Source: Sedimenticola sp.
GTDB lineage: Bacteria; Pseudomonadota; Gammaproteobacteria; Chromatiales; Chromatiaceae
Direction of reading: 5' to 3'
Assembly: GCA_026984735.1 (NCBI GenBank)
Contig: JALSRN010000051.1
Location: forward strand, 1-50,793
Length of the DNA stretch: 50,793 nt
The notes beneath the pieces are model-generated. The model was not told the origin of the DNA. It saw nothing but the letters and a program-made list of their open reading frames with translations, and did not search any database. Below are positions 30,596-41,328 of the stretch, in pieces (within the stretch, counting starts at the first letter, position 1; every line of letters starts with the position of its first letter). A program made the position numbers and the translations under genes.

Positions 30596-32191
30596 GTGGC
30601 GCGGGCCTGGGCGCTCCTGTTGTCGCTGCTGGCGGCGGCGTTCTCTCCGGCCGCCCCGGCGCCGGAGAACGTCCGGCCGGCGGCGGTGGCCGGCTCCTGG
30701 TATCCGGGGGAGGCGGCGCCGCTGGCCGCCTACGTCGACAGACTGCTGAAAGCGGCGCCTTCTCCGTCGGCCCGAAAAGCTCCGCCGCCGCGGGCCCTGA
30801 TCCTGCCCCACGCCGGCTACCGCTACAGCGGCGCCGTGGCGGCGGCCGGCGTGAAGCTGGTGCAGGGACGGAAGTACCGACGGGTGGTGATCCTGGGGCC
30901 GGCCCACAGAGGCGGATTCCACGGCCTCTCCATCGCCGGAGTCGACGCCTACCGCACCCCCCTCGGCCTCGTTCCCCTGGACCAGGACGCCATCCGGCGG
31001 CTTCGCCGTTCCGGCTTGGTCACCCGCGATGCCGACGCGCACCGGGAGGAGCACAGCATCGAGATGGAGCTGCCGCTGTTGCAACGAGCGCTGGCCCCCG
31101 GCTGGAAACTGGTGCCCATCCTGGTGGGCTGGTTGGACCCCGGCGACCCGGCGCGGGCGGCCGCGCTTCTGCGGCCCCTGCTGGACGACCGCACCCTGCT
31201 GGTGGTCTCCACCGATTTCACCCACTACGGCCCGGCCTACGGCTACCTCCCCTTTCCTCTCGACGCCAGGACCCCCGAGCGCATCGAATCGCTGGACGGA
31301 GGGGCGCTGCGCGCCATCCTCCGCAAGGATGCCGACGCCTTTCTGCGGTATCGCGCCCGTACCGGCATCACCATCTGCGGCTACCGGGCGGTGGCCATCC
31401 TGTTGCGGCTGCTGCCGCCCGAAGCGCGGGGCCGCGTGATCGCCCACACCACCAGCGGCGCCCTCACCGGCGACTATCGCCAATCGGTGAGCTACTACGC
31501 CATCGCTTTTCGCAGCCCCCGACCCCTCGGCGGAGAGAACGGCGATCCGCCTCCCAAGCGGCTGAACGAAGCGGAGTGGCGGCTCCTCCATCGCATCGCC
31601 GTGCAGGGGGTGCAGGACGCGGTGGCGGGGCGCTACGATCCCGAGGGGAGCCCCGCATACCGCGAGCTGGTCGCCCGCCTGCCGGAGTCGCTGAAGCGTC
31701 CCGCCGGCGCCTTCGTCACTCTCTGGAAAGGCGAAGGAAAGCTGCGCGGCTGCGTGGGCTACATTCCGCCCCGCTATCCGCTCCACCGCTCGGTCTACGA
31801 CAACGCCTACAGCGCCGCCCGCGACGATCCCCGTTTCCTGCCGGTGCGGCGCGAGGAGCTGGCCCACCTGCAGATGGACATCAGCGTGCTTTCGCCGCTG
31901 CAACCCATCGAATCGCCACGGCAGTTCCATCCGGGAAAAGAGGGCATCGTGCTGGACGTGGCCGGACGGCGATCGGTCTACCTGCCCGAAGTGGCGTCGC
32001 GGATGGGGTGGAACCGGGAACAGACCCTCTCCTCCCTGGCGCGCAAGGCCGGCCTGCCACCCGACGCCTGGCGTCGAAAGGACGCCAGACTCTCGATCTT
32101 CACCACCCAGGAGCGCCACTTCGCCAAGGTGACCGCCGGAGACGACTCTTCCAGCACGCATCCAACCCGGCCGACGGCACGCCATCCTTGA
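30596..32191 (+). CDS. amrB-amrA: AmmeMemoRadiSam protein: MEMO (AmrB) - AMMECR1 (AmrA) fusion with signal peptide
   Basis: A 531-residue fusion starting with GTG at 30596. Residues 1-23 look like a Sec signal peptide (short basic start, ALLLSLLAAAF core, then APAP). The MEMO domain covers about 27-310. Metal-site residues of human MEMO1 (His49, His81, Cys244, with Asp189/His192) have counterparts at His72 (PHAGY), His104 (GPAHRGG), Asp207/His210 (STDFTHYG) and Cys261 (ITICGYRA), with the same 32-residue spacing between the first two. The AMMECR1 domain covers about 322-510 with the invariant LRGCVG at 383-388. Family is firm; function of the system is unknown. Export of this fusion is notable and is a prediction. 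Confidence 0.92.
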   Translation: MARAWALLLSLLAAAFSPAAPAPENVRPAAVAGSWYPGEAAPLAAYVDRLLKAAPSPSARKAPPPRALILPHAGYRYSGAVAAAGVKLVQGRKYRRVVILGPAHRGGFHGLSIAGVDAYRTPLGLVPLDQDAIRRLRRSGLVTRDADAHREEHSIEMELPLLQRALAPGWKLVPILVGWLDPGDPARAAALLRPLLDDRTLLVVSTDFTHYGPAYGYLPFPLDARTPERIESLDGGALRAILRKDADAFLRYRARTGITICGYRAVAILLRLLPPEARGRVIAHTTSGALTGDYRQSVSYYAIAFRSPRPLGGENGDPPPKRLNEAEWRLLHRIAVQGVQDAVAGRYDPEGSPAYRELVARLPESLKRPAGAFVTLWKGEGKLRGCVGYIPPRYPLHRSVYDNAYSAARDDPRFLPVRREELAHLQMDISVLSPLQPIESPRQFHPGKEGIVLDVAGRRSVYLPEVASRMGWNREQTLSSLARKAGLPPDAWRRKDARLSIFTTQERHFAKVTAGDDSSSTHPTRPTARHP

Positions 32192-32240
32192 GTCGTCGCC
32201 CCCTCGGTCGCCGGGGGCGCGCCCGCCGAACCGATTCGAG

Positions 32241-32270
32241 TTTCATATATTCGAAAAAACGAATAAACTA
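32241..32270 (+). promoter_or_regulatory. Promoter with operator-like dyad upstream of the RND operon
   Basis: A perfect dyad, TATTCG at 32248-32253 and CGAATA at 32260-32265, is separated by six A residues. It lies between a possible -35 (TTTCAT, 32241-32246) and -10 (TAAACT, 32265-32270; 18-base spacer), the place where a repressor or MerR-type activator would bind. It is the only AT-rich stretch in the region between amrA and the RND adaptor. Confidence 0.55.
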
Positions 32271-32306
32271 GCTGCACCCTTTTGCCACCTCTCCCGCTCC
32301 ACACTC

Positions 32307-33421
32307 ATGAACCGCCGCTTGCGTTCCCTGCTGTTCACCCTCGTCGCCCTGTTGCTGATCCTGGCCGTGGTGGCGGCGGCGGTGAAGATCCGCCACCACC
32401 GGGCCGAGGAGCTGGCGCATCTGCCGCCTCCCGAGGCCGCACCCTGGGCGCTCCATGTGGCGCCGCTCGTCCGCGGCGCGCTCTCCCGGGGCTTCCCCAC
32501 CCTCGCCCGCCTGAGCGCCAGCCGGGAGATCACCGTGCGCGCTCAGGTGGCCGGCACCCTTCTGGAGATGGGCCCCCGGGAGGGGATCGCGGTGAAGCCC
32601 GGCGCGCTCCTCGCCCGCATCGACGTGCGCGAGCTGCTGGAGCAGCGTGCGGGTCTGCAGGCCCGCCTGGCGGCCGCCCGCGCCGAGGTGGAGCGCACCC
32701 ATGACGACTACCGCCGTCAACAGGAGTTGAAGAGAAAGGGGCTCACCAGCGACGAGGCGCTGCAGGCCAAGCGCACCGCCTGGGTGGCCGCCCGCGAAGA
32801 GGTGAACAGCCTGGAGCGCCAGATCTCGGCGCTGGACGTGCGCATCGGCTACGGCCACGTCCGCTCTCCCGCCCAGGCGGTGATCGCCGCCCGCCTGGCC
32901 GAGCCCGGCGACGCCGTGCAGCCGGGGTCGCCCCTCTACCGGCTCACCGTGGACTCTTCCGCGCGCATCAAGGTGACCCTTCCCCAGGAGATCCTCGCCC
33001 AGGTGCATCCCGGCACGCCGGTGGTGCTCCGCTACGGGCAACGCCGGCTGCGCCACGTTCTGGACCGCATCTTCCCCGCCTTGGACGCCCGCGCCCTGGG
33101 TTCCGCCGAAGCGGATCTGAAGAAACTGCCCTTCGGCCTGCCCAGCGGCGCTAAGATTCCGGCGGTGGTGATCCTGCGCTCGGTGGAGGATGCCTGGGTG
33201 GTGCCCCAGCGCGCCCTGGTGGCCGGCGGCAGCGGACACGCCTGGCTGTTCCAGGTGCATGGCGGCCGGCTGCACCAGGTGCGGGTGCGGGTGCGACTGG
33301 AAGGGGACCGCCGGGTGGCAGTGGAGGGCGACCTCGCTGCCGGCGATCCGGTGGTGGTGGCCCACCGCAGCGTGCTGCTGCAGCTGCGTGACGGCGATCC
33401 CGTGGTGGTGGAGCCCCAGGC

Positions 33422-33425
<4 letters not shown>
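32307..33425 (+). CDS. RND efflux system periplasmic adaptor (membrane fusion protein)
   Basis: A 372-residue adaptor with an N-terminal membrane anchor (about 8-26). The lipoyl/barrel-sandwich halves are recognisable at about 68-100 (VAGTLLEMGPREGIAVKPGALLARID) and 185-220 (GYGHVRSPAQAVI...EPGDAVQPGSPLYRL), with a coiled-coil hairpin between. The C-terminal part LVAGGSGHAWLFQVHGGRLHQVRV is the membrane-proximal domain. It overlaps the RND pump by four bases. No outer-membrane channel gene is present in the window. No Shine-Dalgarno is evident before the ATG, so the start is moderately certain. Confidence 0.93.
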
Positions 33426-36511
<3,086 letters not shown>

Positions 36512-36524
36512 ACCGGAAAGCCCC

Positions 36525-36767
36525 ATGCTTCGCATCCTTATTCTGCTGGGCGCCGCCGTGGTGTTCATCCTCCCCGGCCACATCGACAGCGCCCTGATCA
36601 CCGAGTTCGGCGACAAGCTGCCGCCGAGCCGTCTGCCTTCGCCACGGACGCTGAATCTGCTGCGGGCGGCGATGATGCTCGCCGGTGCCGGCCTCGCCTC
36701 GCGGGTCATCGCCAGACGCCGGCGCCTGGGGCTGGAGGACAAGCCCCCTTACGACGACTTTCCCTGA
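36525..36767 (+). CDS. Small hypothetical membrane protein after the RND pump
   Basis: An 80-residue protein starting 14 bases after the RND stop (ATG 36525). Two hydrophobic stretches are visible, residues about 2-17 (LRILILLGAAVVFILP) and about 46-60 (LLRAAMMLAGAGLASR), and the tail is charged (RRRRLGLEDKPPYDDFP). No family is recognised. Small membrane proteins that ride on RND pumps (AcrZ-like) exist, but this one shows no specific likeness to them. An in-frame start at 36480 would overlap the pump gene. Confidence 0.65.
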   Translation: MLRILILLGAAVVFILPGHIDSALITEFGDKLPPSRLPSPRTLNLLRAAMMLAGAGLASRVIARRRRLGLEDKPPYDDFP

Positions 36768-36796
36768 AATGCGGGGCGCCGTTGAAAAACGGTGAT

Positions 36797-36829
36797 TTGA
36801 AAACCAATATATACGGTAAATCATATATA
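36797..36829 (+). promoter_or_regulatory. AT-rich promoter/operator of the ArsP-type permease
   Basis: TTGAAA at 36797-36802 with TCATAT at 36821-36826 (18-base spacer) is the best promoter pair. Two TATATA hexamers, 36808-36813 and 36824-36829, make a dyad with a 10-base gap that would fit a small winged-helix repressor. The -10 ends only about 10 bases before the permease ATG, so the message would be nearly leaderless, as proposed for arsR. Confidence 0.5.
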
Positions 36830-36837
36830 GTAGACGC

Positions 36838-37791
36838 ATGTTCGAGCATTTCGGCAATCTGGTGGCCTTCCGGTGGCTGGGCCTGGCGCCCCAGACTCCT
36901 CTCGGAGCGGCGGTGCAGTTCTTCGTCATGGACGCCGCCAAGATCTTCGCGCTGCTGCTGGTGGTGGTCTACGTCATGGGCCTGCTGCGCGCCCTGCTTT
37001 CCCCCGAGAAGGTGCGCGACTTCGTGCGCGGACGCCCCGAATGGCTGGCGCGCGCCCTGGCCGTCTTGCTGGGGTCGGTGACCCCTTTCTGCTCCTGCTC
37101 CTCGGTGCCCCTGTTCATCGGCTTCGTGGAGGCGGGCATTCCCTTGGGGGTCACCTTCTCCTTCCTCATCGCCAGCCCCATGATCAACGAGGTGGCGGCG
37201 GTGATCCTGGTGGGCGTCCTCGGTTGGAAGCTGGCGGCCCTCTACGTGGCGGCCGGCATGGCGGTGGCCTGGATCGGCGGAGTGATCATGGAGTGGTTCC
37301 GGCCCGAGCGCTGGGTGGAGGAGTATGTCTGGAAGATCCGCATGGGCGAGGCGCGGCGCGCCGCCCCGGACACCTCACTGGCGGCCAGCCACCGCTACGC
37401 CTGGCAGGAGGTGAAGGAGATCGTCGGGCGCATCTGGAAATGGGTGCTGCTCGGCATCGCCGTGGGCGCCCTCTTCCACGGCTTCGTCCCCGAGCGCTGG
37501 GTGAGCCAACATCTGGGAGGCGACGCCTGGTACACGGTGCCCCTGGCGGTGCTGCTGGGCATTCCCCTCTACTCCAACGCCACCGGGGCGATCCCCATCG
37601 CCGAGGCGATGCTCGGCAAGGGGGTGGCCCTGGGCACGGTGCTGGCGCTGATGATGAGCATCGCCGCCCTCTCCCTGCCGGAGATGCTGATCCTGCGCAA
37701 GGTGATCCGCTGGCCCGCCCTGGCGCTCTACGCCGGCGTGCTCGCGGTGGCCTTCACCCTGGTGGGCTGGGGCTTCAATCTGATTTCCTGA
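36838..37791 (+). CDS. Permease of the ArsP/DUF318 family
   Basis: A 317-residue permease with about eight membrane helices. The family's signature TPFCSCSSVPLFIGFVEAG (near residues 81-99) and the second repeat LGIPLYSNATGAIPI (about 239-253) are both present, together with SPMINEVAA. Members include the organoarsenical/As(III)-related ArsP, but many are linked to other thiol-binding metals. The CSCS motif would bind a soft metal or metalloid. It has no Shine-Dalgarno. A thioredoxin-like gene follows 19 bases later, a common pairing. Confidence 0.9.
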   Translation: MFEHFGNLVAFRWLGLAPQTPLGAAVQFFVMDAAKIFALLLVVVYVMGLLRALLSPEKVRDFVRGRPEWLARALAVLLGSVTPFCSCSSVPLFIGFVEAGIPLGVTFSFLIASPMINEVAAVILVGVLGWKLAALYVAAGMAVAWIGGVIMEWFRPERWVEEYVWKIRMGEARRAAPDTSLAASHRYAWQEVKEIVGRIWKWVLLGIAVGALFHGFVPERWVSQHLGGDAWYTVPLAVLLGIPLYSNATGAIPIAEAMLGKGVALGTVLALMMSIAALSLPEMLILRKVIRWPALALYAGVLAVAFTLVGWGFNLIS

Positions 37792-37810
37792 TCATTCGGA
37801 GGAGACGCAC

Positions 37811-38047
37811 ATGAAGAACGTCAAAGTACTGGGCAGCGGCTGCGCCAACTGCCAGACCACCGCCCGGCTCATCGAAGAGACGGCCCGAGAGCTGGGCGTG
37901 GAGATCGAGCTGGAAAAGGTCGAGGAGACGGCCCGGATCATGAGCTACGGCGTCATGTCCACCCCTGGCGTGGTGATCGACGGCACCGTGGTACATGCCG
38001 GCGGGGTGCCGGACCGCAAGACGATCGAAAGGTGGCTGCGGGCCTGA
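37811..38047 (+). CDS. Small thioredoxin-like redox-active disulfide protein
   Basis: A 78-residue thioredoxin-fold protein. The active motif GSGCANCQTT gives the cysteine pair at residues 11 and 14, and the cis-proline loop is VMSTPGVVIDG. This is the minimal 'redox-active disulfide protein 2' type. It has a strong GGAGG site and follows the ArsP-type permease. It probably passes reducing power or metal to the permease; this is inference from the recurring pair. Confidence 0.93.
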   Translation: MKNVKVLGSGCANCQTTARLIEETARELGVEIELEKVEETARIMSYGVMSTPGVVIDGTVVHAGGVPDRKTIERWLRA

Positions 38048-38113
38048 ACGGGACCCGCGGGCGGTCCGCCACGCCGCCCTTTCTTCTCTTCGAGATCCTC
38101 ATTCCGAGGTTCC

Positions 38114-38151
38114 GGCCGCTCCCCACATCTTGTGGCGGCCGGGGAGCGGCC
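38114..38151 (+). terminator. Strong hairpin after the permease-thioredoxin unit
   Basis: An 11-pair perfect stem, GGCCGCTCCCC at 38114-38124 and GGGGAGCGGCC at 38141-38151, encloses 16 bases. An alternative inner hairpin (CCACA 38123-38127, TGTGG 38131-38135) competes with it. No T tract follows, so it may be a transcript-stabilising or partial terminator element. Confidence 0.5.
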
Positions 38152-38223
38152 ATTTCAGAATCTCCTGAAACGGTGATGTTTCCAACCGTCTGAATTGCCG
38201 CGAATATTTTCGCTTCCCCCATT

Positions 38224-38232
38224 TCATCCACA
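38224..38232 (+). promoter_or_regulatory. DnaA-box-like nonamer
   Basis: TCATCCACA differs from the DnaA consensus TTATNCACA at one position and lies about 60 bases upstream of the nrdA promoter. E. coli nrdAB is under DnaA control, which makes the match worth noting, but a single imperfect nonamer can arise by chance. Confidence 0.3.
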
Positions 38233-38271
38233 GGCAACTCACACTTTTTGCCCCCATTTTCACCGCTTTAT

Positions 38272-38318
38272 ACACAATATATTGTGGTTGACACCAAAAA
38301 CCACCCTACATATGATGC
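38272..38318 (+). promoter_or_regulatory. Tandem NrdR boxes
   Basis: Box 1, ACACAATATATTGTGG at 38272-38287, is a near-perfect match to the NrdR palindrome. Box 2, ACCCTACATATGATGC at 38303-38318, is weaker but starts exactly 31 bases later, the spacing usual for NrdR pairs (about three helical turns). Together they flank the -35 and cover the -10, so bound NrdR would block RNA polymerase when dATP is high. Confidence 0.85.
38288..38316 (+). promoter_or_regulatory. nrdAB promoter
   Basis: TTGACA at 38288-38293, a full consensus -35, and TATGAT at 38311-38316 are separated by 17 bases. It is the strongest-looking promoter in the window and lies between and over the NrdR boxes. Confidence 0.88.
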
Positions 38319-38408
38319 CCTCGTACCCAGCGGCCGGCAGCCGCCGACGCCCATGCCGCAAGTCGCGGCGCCGCCCGCTCCAGCAACCCAGCACACCAGG
38401 GAGAGACC

Positions 38409-41279
38409 ATGGCCACCACCGAGACTTCCGCTTCCGTCGAAGAGATCGCCGTTCCCCCCACCACCGACACCGCGCTGCAGCCCCCCTCTCCTGCCCCGGA
38501 GCAACCCACCGTGCCCCTACAGGTGATGAAGCGCAACGGCAAGGTGGTGAGTTTCGACGCCACCAAGATCAGCATCGCCGTCACCAAGGCCTATCTGGCG
38601 GTGGAAGGGCAGGGAGCCGCCGCCTCGGCGCGGGTGCACGAGTTGGTGCGGAACATCACCCAGCAGGTGGTGGAGGCGCTGGTGCGTCGCAAGCCCGAAG
38701 GAGGCACGGTGCACATCGAGGACATCCAGGACCAGGTGGAGCTGGCGTTGATGCGCGCCGGCGAGCACAAGGTGGCGCGCGATTACGTGCTCTACCGCGA
38801 GGCGCGCGCCAAAGAGCGGGAAGAGGCGGCCAAGGCGGCCGGCGAGGAGGAACATCGGGTCAACGTCACCCTGGCCGACGGCAGCCAGCAGCCTCTCGAC
38901 ATCCAGCGGCTGCGCGATCTGGCCGACGAGGCGTGTCGCGGGCTCGCCGGAACCGATCCCCAGCGTATCCTCGACGACACCTGCCGAAACCTCTTCGACG
39001 GCGTGAAGGAGGCGGACGTCTACCAGACCCTGGTGATGAGCGCCCGCACCCTCATCGACGCCGAGCCCAACTACTCCCGGGCCGCCGCCCGGCTGCTGAT
39101 GGAGATCCTGCGGCGCGAGGCGCTCGATTTCCTGGAGCTGCCCGGGGTGCAGACCCAGGCGCAGATGGCCGAGGCCTACGGCGACTATTTCCGGGCCTAT
39201 GTGCGCCGCGCGGTGGAGCTGGAGCTGCTCGACCCCCGACTGGCCCAGTACGACCTGGAGCGCATCACCGCCGCCCTCAAGCCCGAGCGCGATCTCGAAT
39301 TCACCTACCTGGGGCTGCAGACCCTCTACGACCGCTACTTCATTCACGACGCCGGCGGCACCCGCTTCGAGCTGCCCCAGGCCTTCTTCATGCGCGTGGC
39401 CATGGGTCTGGCCATCAACGAGATCGAGCGCGAGGCGCGCGCCATCGAATTCTACGAGCTGCTCTCCAGCTTCGACTTCATGAGCTCCACCCCAACCCTC
39501 TTCAACTCCGGCACCCTGCGGCCGCAGCTCTCCAGCTGTTATCTCACCACCGTGCCGGACGACCTCGAGGGCATCTTCGGCGCCATCCGCGACAACGCGC
39601 TCCTCTCCAAGTTCGCCGGCGGTCTGGGCAACGACTGGACGCCGGTGCGGGGGCTGGGCTCCCACATCAAGGGGACCAACGGCAAGAGCCAGGGGGTAGT
39701 GCCCTTCCTGAAGGTGGCCAACGACACGGCGGTGGCGGTGAACCAAGGCGGTAAACGGAAAGGCGCCGTCTGCGCCTACCTGGAGACCTGGCACATCGAC
39801 ATCGAAGAGTTCCTGGAGCTGCGCAAGAACACCGGCGACGAGCGCCGCCGCACCCACGACATGAACACCGCCAACTGGATTCCCGATCTGTTCATGAAGC
39901 GGGTGGCCGAGGAGGGCGAGTGGACCCTCTTCTCGCCCGACGAGACGCCAGACCTGCACGACCTCACCGGCCGCGCCTTCGAGGAGGCCTACGTCGCCTA
40001 CGAAGAGAAGGCGCGCCGCGGCGAGATGAAGATCCACAAGACGGTGAAGGCGGTGGAGCTGTGGCGCAAGATGCTCGGCATGCTGTTCGAGACCGGCCAC
40101 CCCTGGATCGCCTTCAAGGACCCCTGCAACATCCGCTACACCAACCAGCACCAGGGGGTGGTGCACTCCTCCAACCTCTGCACCGAGATCACCCTCCACA
40201 CCAACCGCAACGAGATCGCGGTATGCAACCTCGGCTCGGTGAACCTGGTGAACCACGTCACCGAGGAGGGGCTGGATCTGGCCAAGCTGGAAAAGACCGT
40301 CTCCACCGCCATGCGCATGCTCGACAACGTCATCGACTACAACTACTACTCGGTGCCCCAGGCGCGCAACTCCAACCTGCGCCACCGCCCCGTGGGGCTG
40401 GGCATCATGGGCTTCCAGGACGCCCTCTACAAGCAGCGCATCCAGTACGCCAGCGAAGAGGCGCTGGAATTCGCCGACCGTTCCATGGAGGCGGTGAGTT
40501 ACTTCGCCATCCAGGCCAGCACCGACCTCGCCGAGGAGCGCGGCCGCTACTCCACCTTCGAAGGTTCGCTCTGGAGCCGCGGCATCCTGCCCATCGACTC
40601 CCTCAAGCTGCTGGCCGAGGAGCGCGGCGGCTACCTGCAGGTGGACCTGACCCAGACCATGGACTGGGACGCTCTGCGCGAGCGGGTGAAGACGGTGGGC
40701 ATGCGCAACTCCAACACCATGGCCATCGCCCCCACCGCCACCATCTCCAACATCTGCGGGGTGAGCCAGTCCATCGAGCCCACCTATCAGAACCTCTTCG
40801 TCAAGTCGAACCTCTCGGGCGAATTCACCGTGGTCAACCCCTACCTGGTGCACGATCTGAAGGAGCGGGGTCTGTGGGACGAGGTGATGGTCAACGACCT
40901 CAAGTACTACGACGGCTCCCTGGCCCCCATCGACCGCATTCCGCCCGACCTCAAGGCGCTCTACGCCACCGCCTTCGAGATCGACCCGCGCTGGCTGGTG
41001 GAGGCCGCCTCGCGCCGCCAGAAATGGATCGACCAGGCCCAGAGTCTCAACCTCTACATGGCCGAGCCCTCCGGCAAGAAGCTGGACAACCTCTACAAGC
41101 TGGCGTGGGTGCGCGGCCTCAAGACCACCTACTACCTGCGTTCAATGGGCGCCACCGGGGTGGAAAAGACCACCGCCGCCCCGCCCGAGGGCAGCGTCAA
41201 CCTGCTGGGCGCCAAACCCGGCGGCGCCGCTCCCGCGGCCTGCTCCATCCTCGATCCCGACTGCGAGGCCTGCCAGTGA
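38409..41279 (+). CDS. nrdA: Ribonucleoside-diphosphate reductase class I, alpha subunit
   Basis: Large subunit that reduces ribonucleotides to deoxyribonucleotides. At 956 residues it is longer than E. coli NrdA (761) because of a low-complexity start (1-35), an ATP-cone at about 37-130 (LQVMKRNGKVVSFDATKISIAV) for dATP feedback, and a second less clear N-terminal module up to about 230. The catalytic region has the Cys of LSSCYLTT, NLCTEITLH (active-site Cys and Glu) and TATISNICGVSQSIEP. The C-terminal redox pair is Cys952/Cys955 (DCEACQ). It is followed by nrdB 49 bases on. NrdR control is expected from the boxes upstream. Confidence 0.97.
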   Translation: MATTETSASVEEIAVPPTTDTALQPPSPAPEQPTVPLQVMKRNGKVVSFDATKISIAVTKAYLAVEGQGAAASARVHELVRNITQQVVEALVRRKPEGGTVHIEDIQDQVELALMRAGEHKVARDYVLYREARAKEREEAAKAAGEEEHRVNVTLADGSQQPLDIQRLRDLADEACRGLAGTDPQRILDDTCRNLFDGVKEADVYQTLVMSARTLIDAEPNYSRAAARLLMEILRREALDFLELPGVQTQAQMAEAYGDYFRAYVRRAVELELLDPRLAQYDLERITAALKPERDLEFTYLGLQTLYDRYFIHDAGGTRFELPQAFFMRVAMGLAINEIEREARAIEFYELLSSFDFMSSTPTLFNSGTLRPQLSSCYLTTVPDDLEGIFGAIRDNALLSKFAGGLGNDWTPVRGLGSHIKGTNGKSQGVVPFLKVANDTAVAVNQGGKRKGAVCAYLETWHIDIEEFLELRKNTGDERRRTHDMNTANWIPDLFMKRVAEEGEWTLFSPDETPDLHDLTGRAFEEAYVAYEEKARRGEMKIHKTVKAVELWRKMLGMLFETGHPWIAFKDPCNIRYTNQHQGVVHSSNLCTEITLHTNRNEIAVCNLGSVNLVNHVTEEGLDLAKLEKTVSTAMRMLDNVIDYNYYSVPQARNSNLRHRPVGLGIMGFQDALYKQRIQYASEEALEFADRSMEAVSYFAIQASTDLAEERGRYSTFEGSLWSRGILPIDSLKLLAEERGGYLQVDLTQTMDWDALRERVKTVGMRNSNTMAIAPTATISNICGVSQSIEPTYQNLFVKSNLSGEFTVVNPYLVHDLKERGLWDEVMVNDLKYYDGSLAPIDRIPPDLKALYATAFEIDPRWLVEAASRRQKWIDQAQSLNLYMAEPSGKKLDNLYKLAWVRGLKTTYYLRSMGATGVEKTTAAPPEGSVNLLGAKPGGAAPAACSILDPDCEACQ

Positions 41280-41328
41280 GCCGCCGCAGAGATCCCCGTC
41301 AACCCGAACATCTGAAGGAGAGCCGAAC

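Larger units (their letters stand above)
38048..38408 (+). other. Regulatory region upstream of nrdAB
   Basis: These 361 bases hold no gene. They contain a large hairpin (38114-38151), smaller dyads such as TTTCAG at 38153-38158 with CTGAAA at 38165-38170, a DnaA-box-like site, two NrdR boxes and a near-consensus promoter, each listed separately. The predicted nrdA leader is about 85 bases, with GGGAGAG before the ATG. Confidence 0.7.
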
